DNA of 64,000 nucleotides from Massilia yuzhufengensis. Lineage in GTDB: Bacteria > Pseudomonadota > Gammaproteobacteria > Burkholderiales > Burkholderiaceae_D. Each line of letters begins with the position of its first letter. The first letter of the stretch is position 1. Shown here piece by piece: positions 61,379 through 64,000 of this stretch. The stretch spans positions 359,006-423,005 of the forward strand of contig NZ_FOLD01000001.1 of the NCBI RefSeq assembly GCF_900112225.1, written 5' to 3'. The translations under genes and the position numbers were made by a program. The notes below the pieces were generated by a model. The model saw only the letters and a list, made by a program, of their open reading frames with translations. It ran no database searches and was not told where the DNA came from.

Positions 61379-62920
61379 ATGGCCGATCCCACCCTCGCGC
61401 CGGAAGGCGTGACCCGGCGCGTGCGCGCGGCCCTGATGCACAAGGTCTGCGGCGACGAAGAGATGTTCGCGCTTGGCGCTTCGATCGCCCGCGTGGTCGA
61501 GATGGCCTCCAGCGACGACCAGGGCACCCACGACCTGGCCTATTACGTGGTGTCCGACCCCGCGCTGACCCAGCGCATCCTGCGCCTGTCCAACACCATC
61601 CAGTACCGTACCGTGTCCGGCACGCCGGTGACCACGATCTCGCGCGCGATTTCGCTGCTGGGCTTCGACAACGTCAAGACCACCGCACTGGCGATGCTGC
61701 TGGTCGACGCCCTCGACAGCTCCGAGCATGCCGGCAGCGTGCGCCTGGAACTGGAGGCGGCGCTGTGCGCCAGCCTGGTGGGACGCGAGATGGCGCGCCA
61801 CAGCTTCTTCCAGGGCGCCGAGGAAGCCGCGATCTGCGCGCTGTTCAAGAATATCGGCCCGCTGCTGGTGGCCAGCCACGAGCATGACCGCTACCGCGAG
61901 ATCGGCGCCCTCATCCTCGGGGGCAAGCACAGCATCGGCCAGGCCTCGCAGATGATCCTCGGCTGCAGCTACGACGCGCTGACCCAGGCGGTGCTGGGCG
62001 AATGGAAGATCCCCGACGTCATCGTGCGCGCCCAGGCCGCGCTGCCCCCGTCCACGGTCCGGGTGGCGGCCAACCGCGGCGAGTGGATGCGCCAGGTGGC
62101 GTCCTTCGGCCAGGACCTGGCGCGCCTGCTGGCCAAGACCCGCGAACCGGCCGGCTCGCCGGAAGCAGCCGCGCTGCTCGCGCGCTACGGCCACGCGCTC
62201 GACCTCGACCGCACGCGCATGGACGAGCTGATGTCGGCGGTGCAGGAAGGCATGCGCGGCCTGATGGACAGCATGAACATGCAGCCGGCGCCCAAGACCG
62301 AGCCGGAGGCAAGCGGTTCCGGCCTGCCCAATGTGCTGCTGCTGGCCACGCTCGACGCCGGCGAAGAAGAACAGGCCGGCCACCACCCCAGCGGCAAGCC
62401 GAAGAACGCCCGCGACCTGCTGCTGGCCGGCGTGCAGGACGTGACCCAGCTGCGCGCCTCCGGCCGCGGCAAGCTCAACGACGTGGTGCTGGCCGTGCTG
62501 GAAACCCTGTACGGCGCGCTGGGCTTTCGTTTCGCCGCCGTGTGCCTGAAAGACGCCCGCAGCGGCCAGTTCCGCGCCCGCGCCGTGCTGGGCGACGACA
62601 GCGCCCGGCTGCAACCCGGCTTTGCCTTCCCTGCCGCCTCGGCGCGCGACCTGTTCCACCTGGCGATGGAGAACGACGCCGACCTGATGATCTCCGACGC
62701 CTCCAGCCCCAAGATCCGTGACCTGCTGCCCGAATGGCACCGCAAGCTGCTGCCCGACGCCAAGAGCTTCATCGTGCTGCCGCTGGTGGTGGGCAAGGCC
62801 CAGCTGGGCCTGTTCTACGCCGACCGCACCAGCACCGCCCCGGAGGGCGTGCCGCCGGACGAGACGGCGCTGATCAAGGCCTTGAAGGGACAGGTGCTGG
62901 CGGCGCTGGGGCAGGGGTAG
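61379..62920 (+). CDS. HDOD domain protein with C-terminal GAF-like domain
   Basis: Cytoplasmic signalling protein of 513 aa. The HDOD domain (about 15-225) has LAYYVVSDPALTQRILRLSNT, ISLLGFDNVKTTALAMLLVDAL, and FKNIGPLLVASHEHDRY. It lacks the metal HD pair, as HDOD domains do. The C-terminal part (about 345-505) resembles GAF: ILAVLETLYGALGFRFAAVCLKD, SFIVLPLVVGKAQLGLFYADR. Co-transcribed with the receiver-TPR gene (3-nt gap), so the two likely act together. Neither has an obvious sensor kinase nearby. Confidence 0.85.
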   Translation: MADPTLAPEGVTRRVRAALMHKVCGDEEMFALGASIARVVEMASSDDQGTHDLAYYVVSDPALTQRILRLSNTIQYRTVSGTPVTTISRAISLLGFDNVKTTALAMLLVDALDSSEHAGSVRLELEAALCASLVGREMARHSFFQGAEEAAICALFKNIGPLLVASHEHDRYREIGALILGGKHSIGQASQMILGCSYDALTQAVLGEWKIPDVIVRAQAALPPSTVRVAANRGEWMRQVASFGQDLARLLAKTREPAGSPEAAALLARYGHALDLDRTRMDELMSAVQEGMRGLMDSMNMQPAPKTEPEASGSGLPNVLLLATLDAGEEEQAGHHPSGKPKNARDLLLAGVQDVTQLRASGRGKLNDVVLAVLETLYGALGFRFAAVCLKDARSGQFRARAVLGDDSARLQPGFAFPAASARDLFHLAMENDADLMISDASSPKIRDLLPEWHRKLLPDAKSFIVLPLVVGKAQLGLFYADRTSTAPEGVPPDETALIKALKGQVLAALGQG

Positions 62921-62924
62921 CCGA

Positions 62925-63140
62925 GTCGTCGTCCCGGCGCAGGCCGGGACCCAAGTCCGCCGCGCAGCCTTACCGCCTCCCTTGTGACCACTAACAGATG
63001 CCCGTCGTACGCGCCACTGGCGCCTACGACTTCCCGCGCGGGCGGGAACCGAAGTTCTCTCCTCACCGTTAGCACTCAACACAGTCGCTTGCGTCACGCA
63101 CACAAACTTGGATTCCCGCCTGCGCGGTAATGACGGTTTT
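62925..63140. repeat. Cluster of REP-like repeats, copies d, e and f
   Basis: Three units lie in the 445-nt gap between the HDOD gene and tRNA-Tyr: GTCGTCCCGGCGCAGGCCGGGACCCAA (62928-62954), the double hairpin beginning CGTCGTACGCGCC (63003-63050), and TTGGATTCCCGCCTGCGCGGTAATGACGG (63108-63136). The 29-base hairpin in the middle is also at 54477. Units alternate in orientation. Nothing else is seen in the gap up to the tRNA promoter. Confidence 0.65.
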
Positions 63141-63238
63141 TAGGACAGTGGAAATTGCAAAATCCACGTCGCTGCAGCCTCCCGAACCCCCATTCCCCCT
63201 CGTTTTTCGCTCCCCCAGCAATTCTCATCAAATCACCC

Positions 63239-63267
63239 TTGTGGTTTTGCATCCCGCCCGTTACAAT
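63239..63267 (+). promoter_or_regulatory. Promoter of the tRNA-tuf transcription unit
   Basis: TTGTGG (63239-63244), a 17-bp spacer and TACAAT (63262-63267) form a sigma70 promoter about 100 nt upstream of tRNA-Tyr. GC-rich GCCCCG follows the -10 box, as in stringently controlled promoters. Confidence 0.6.
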
Positions 63268-63365
63268 CACGCCCCGAAGCAACGCTGCTATGCGACGACA
63301 GACAAAGTCTGTTGGGACAGAGTTGACAGTACGTTGAGCTTGCTTCATACTCTGCGGTTCTTCGC

Positions 63366-63450
63366 GGTGGGGTGGCCGAGTGGTTAAAGGCAGCAGACTG
63401 TAAATCTGCCCTCTCTGAGTACGCTGGTTCGAATCCAGCCCCCACCACCA
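63366..63450 (+). tRNA. tRNA-Tyr (anticodon GTA)
   Basis: 85 nt including the encoded CCA. Acceptor GGTGGGG/CCCCACC, D-arm GGCCGAGTGGTTAAAGGC, anticodon stem GCAGA/TCTGC around CTGTAAA, long variable arm and T-arm GCTGG-TTCGAAT-CCAGC. The long variable arm fits bacterial class II tRNA-Tyr. Confidence 0.97.
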
Positions 63451-63488
63451 AAAGAAGAGTCGTGAAGACGAATTGAAAGTTGTACCTC

Positions 63489-63562
63489 GCGGGTGTAGCT
63501 CAATGGTAGAGCAGAAGCCTTCCAAGCTTACGACGAGGGTTCGATTCCCTTCACCCGCTCCA
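63489..63562 (+). tRNA. tRNA-Gly (anticodon TCC)
   Basis: 74 nt with encoded CCA. Acceptor GCGGGTG/CACCCGC, anticodon loop CTTCCAA, T-arm GAGGG-TTCGATT-CCCTT. It lies 38 nt after tRNA-Tyr in the same transcript. Confidence 0.97.
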
Positions 63563-63596
63563 GTGTTCGCGGTGTAAGTAGAAAACCGCAAAATCA

Positions 63597-63671
<75 letters not shown>

Positions 63672-63749
63672 GAATTCAAAAACGGCAGTGCGCTGTACTC
63701 GTCCGTCAGGTGTGCCTGGTAATTCTCAAAATATCGTTAGGAGTCTCAA

Positions 63750-64000
63750 ATGGCAAAAGGTAAATTCGAACGGACCAAGCCGCACGTCAACGTCGGCACC
63801 ATCGGTCACGTTGATCACGGCAAAACCACCCTGACCGCGGCTATCGCGACCGTCCTGTCGAAGAAATTCGGCGGCGAAGCTAAAGCCTACGACCAGATCG
63901 ACGCTGCACCAGAAGAAAAAGCACGCGGCATCACCATCAACACCGCGCACGTCGAGTACGAGACCGAAAACCGTCACTACGCGCACGTTGACTGCCCAGG
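63750..64000 (+). CDS. tuf: Elongation factor Tu, 3' truncated by window edge
   Basis: GTPase that brings aminoacyl-tRNA to the ribosome. The first 83 residues are visible: [20 protein letters not shown], the G1 loop [10 protein letters not shown] (19-28), switch region with [13 protein letters not shown], and the start of DCPG. The TAGGAG ribosome site is 8 nt upstream. It follows three tRNA genes, as in the betaproteobacterial tuf-secE-nusG-rpl region. Confidence 0.98.
   Translation, partial: MAKGKFERTKPHVNVGTIGHVDHGKTTLTAAIATVLSKKFGGEAKAYDQIDAAPEEKARGITINTAHVEYETENRHYAHVDCP

Noticed and set aside
59621..63103. 1160-aa minus-strand reading frame
   Set aside because: It is antisense to the receiver-TPR and HDOD genes. 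Its His/Gln/Arg-rich composition is typical of the complement of GC-rich coding DNA, and no ribosome site or domain is present.

Overview
The window is GC-rich, densely coding bacterial chromosome. Gene content and order point to a betaproteobacterium of the Burkholderiales, most likely Oxalobacteraceae close to Massilia, Telluria or Janthinobacterium. The evidence is Burkholderia-type porins, an S-adenosylhomocysteine (SAH) riboswitch on ahcY, the fused indolepyruvate oxidoreductase, and the tRNA-Tyr/Gly/Thr-tuf cluster. Genus is inferred from gene content, not from a database search.

Layout. 1-4379: 3' end of gpmA, then envC, ctpA and a MoeB/ThiF-type E1 enzyme. 4400-15800: a complete-looking type II secretion operon in the order gspG-H-I-J-K-L-M-N-D-E-F-C, with most genes overlapping or nearly touching. 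15818-24089 (minus strand): an XRE-type regulator, a MITE-like inverted-repeat element, a small basic protein, hslU-hslV, a double FimV-like/STAS protein, a cysteine-poor dksA, a CobW-family metal GTPase, xerC and a DUF484 protein. 24161-29850: an accessory block with an IS1595-type insertion sequence, two porins in tandem and a Sel1-repeat protein. It separates DUF484-xerC from dapF and the two LpxL-type acyltransferases (29870-32489). 32681-39036: methionine/SAM cycle and one-carbon genes (metK, SAH riboswitch-ahcY, metF, 5-formyl-THF cyclo-ligase) with an unusual two-ATPase histidine kinase between them. 39069-46400: a lytic transglycosylase, an NDUFA9-like reductase, a GST, cca, a membrane diguanylate cyclase and a GNAT protein. 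46543-54451: an Lrp regulator divergent from a fused indolepyruvate oxidoreductase, then a lipoprotein S41 protease and an M14 carboxypeptidase. 54565-57255 (minus): a periplasmic phosphohistidine phosphatase, ttcA, folB and a pteridine-reductase-like SDR. 57320-62920: a MidA-type methyltransferase, a membrane J-protein, a receiver-TPR protein and an HDOD-GAF protein. 63366 to the end: three tRNA genes and the start of tuf.

How the genes fit together. metK, ahcY, metF and the cyclo-ligase form the SAM/folate cycle. EnvC, CtpA, the lytic transglycosylase, LpxL, DapF and the porins serve the envelope. The type II system probably exports enzymes, and the M14 and S41 proteins could be periplasmic or secreted. 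Most of the window is conserved core genome. The accessory signals are the IS element, the MITE-like element, several dispersed hairpin repeats and the porin/Sel1 block. No prophage, CRISPR array, toxin-antitoxin pair or recognisable defence island was seen. The least explained loci are the FimV-like/STAS duplication protein, the RsbT-like/histidine kinase fusion and the receiver-TPR plus HDOD-GAF pair.
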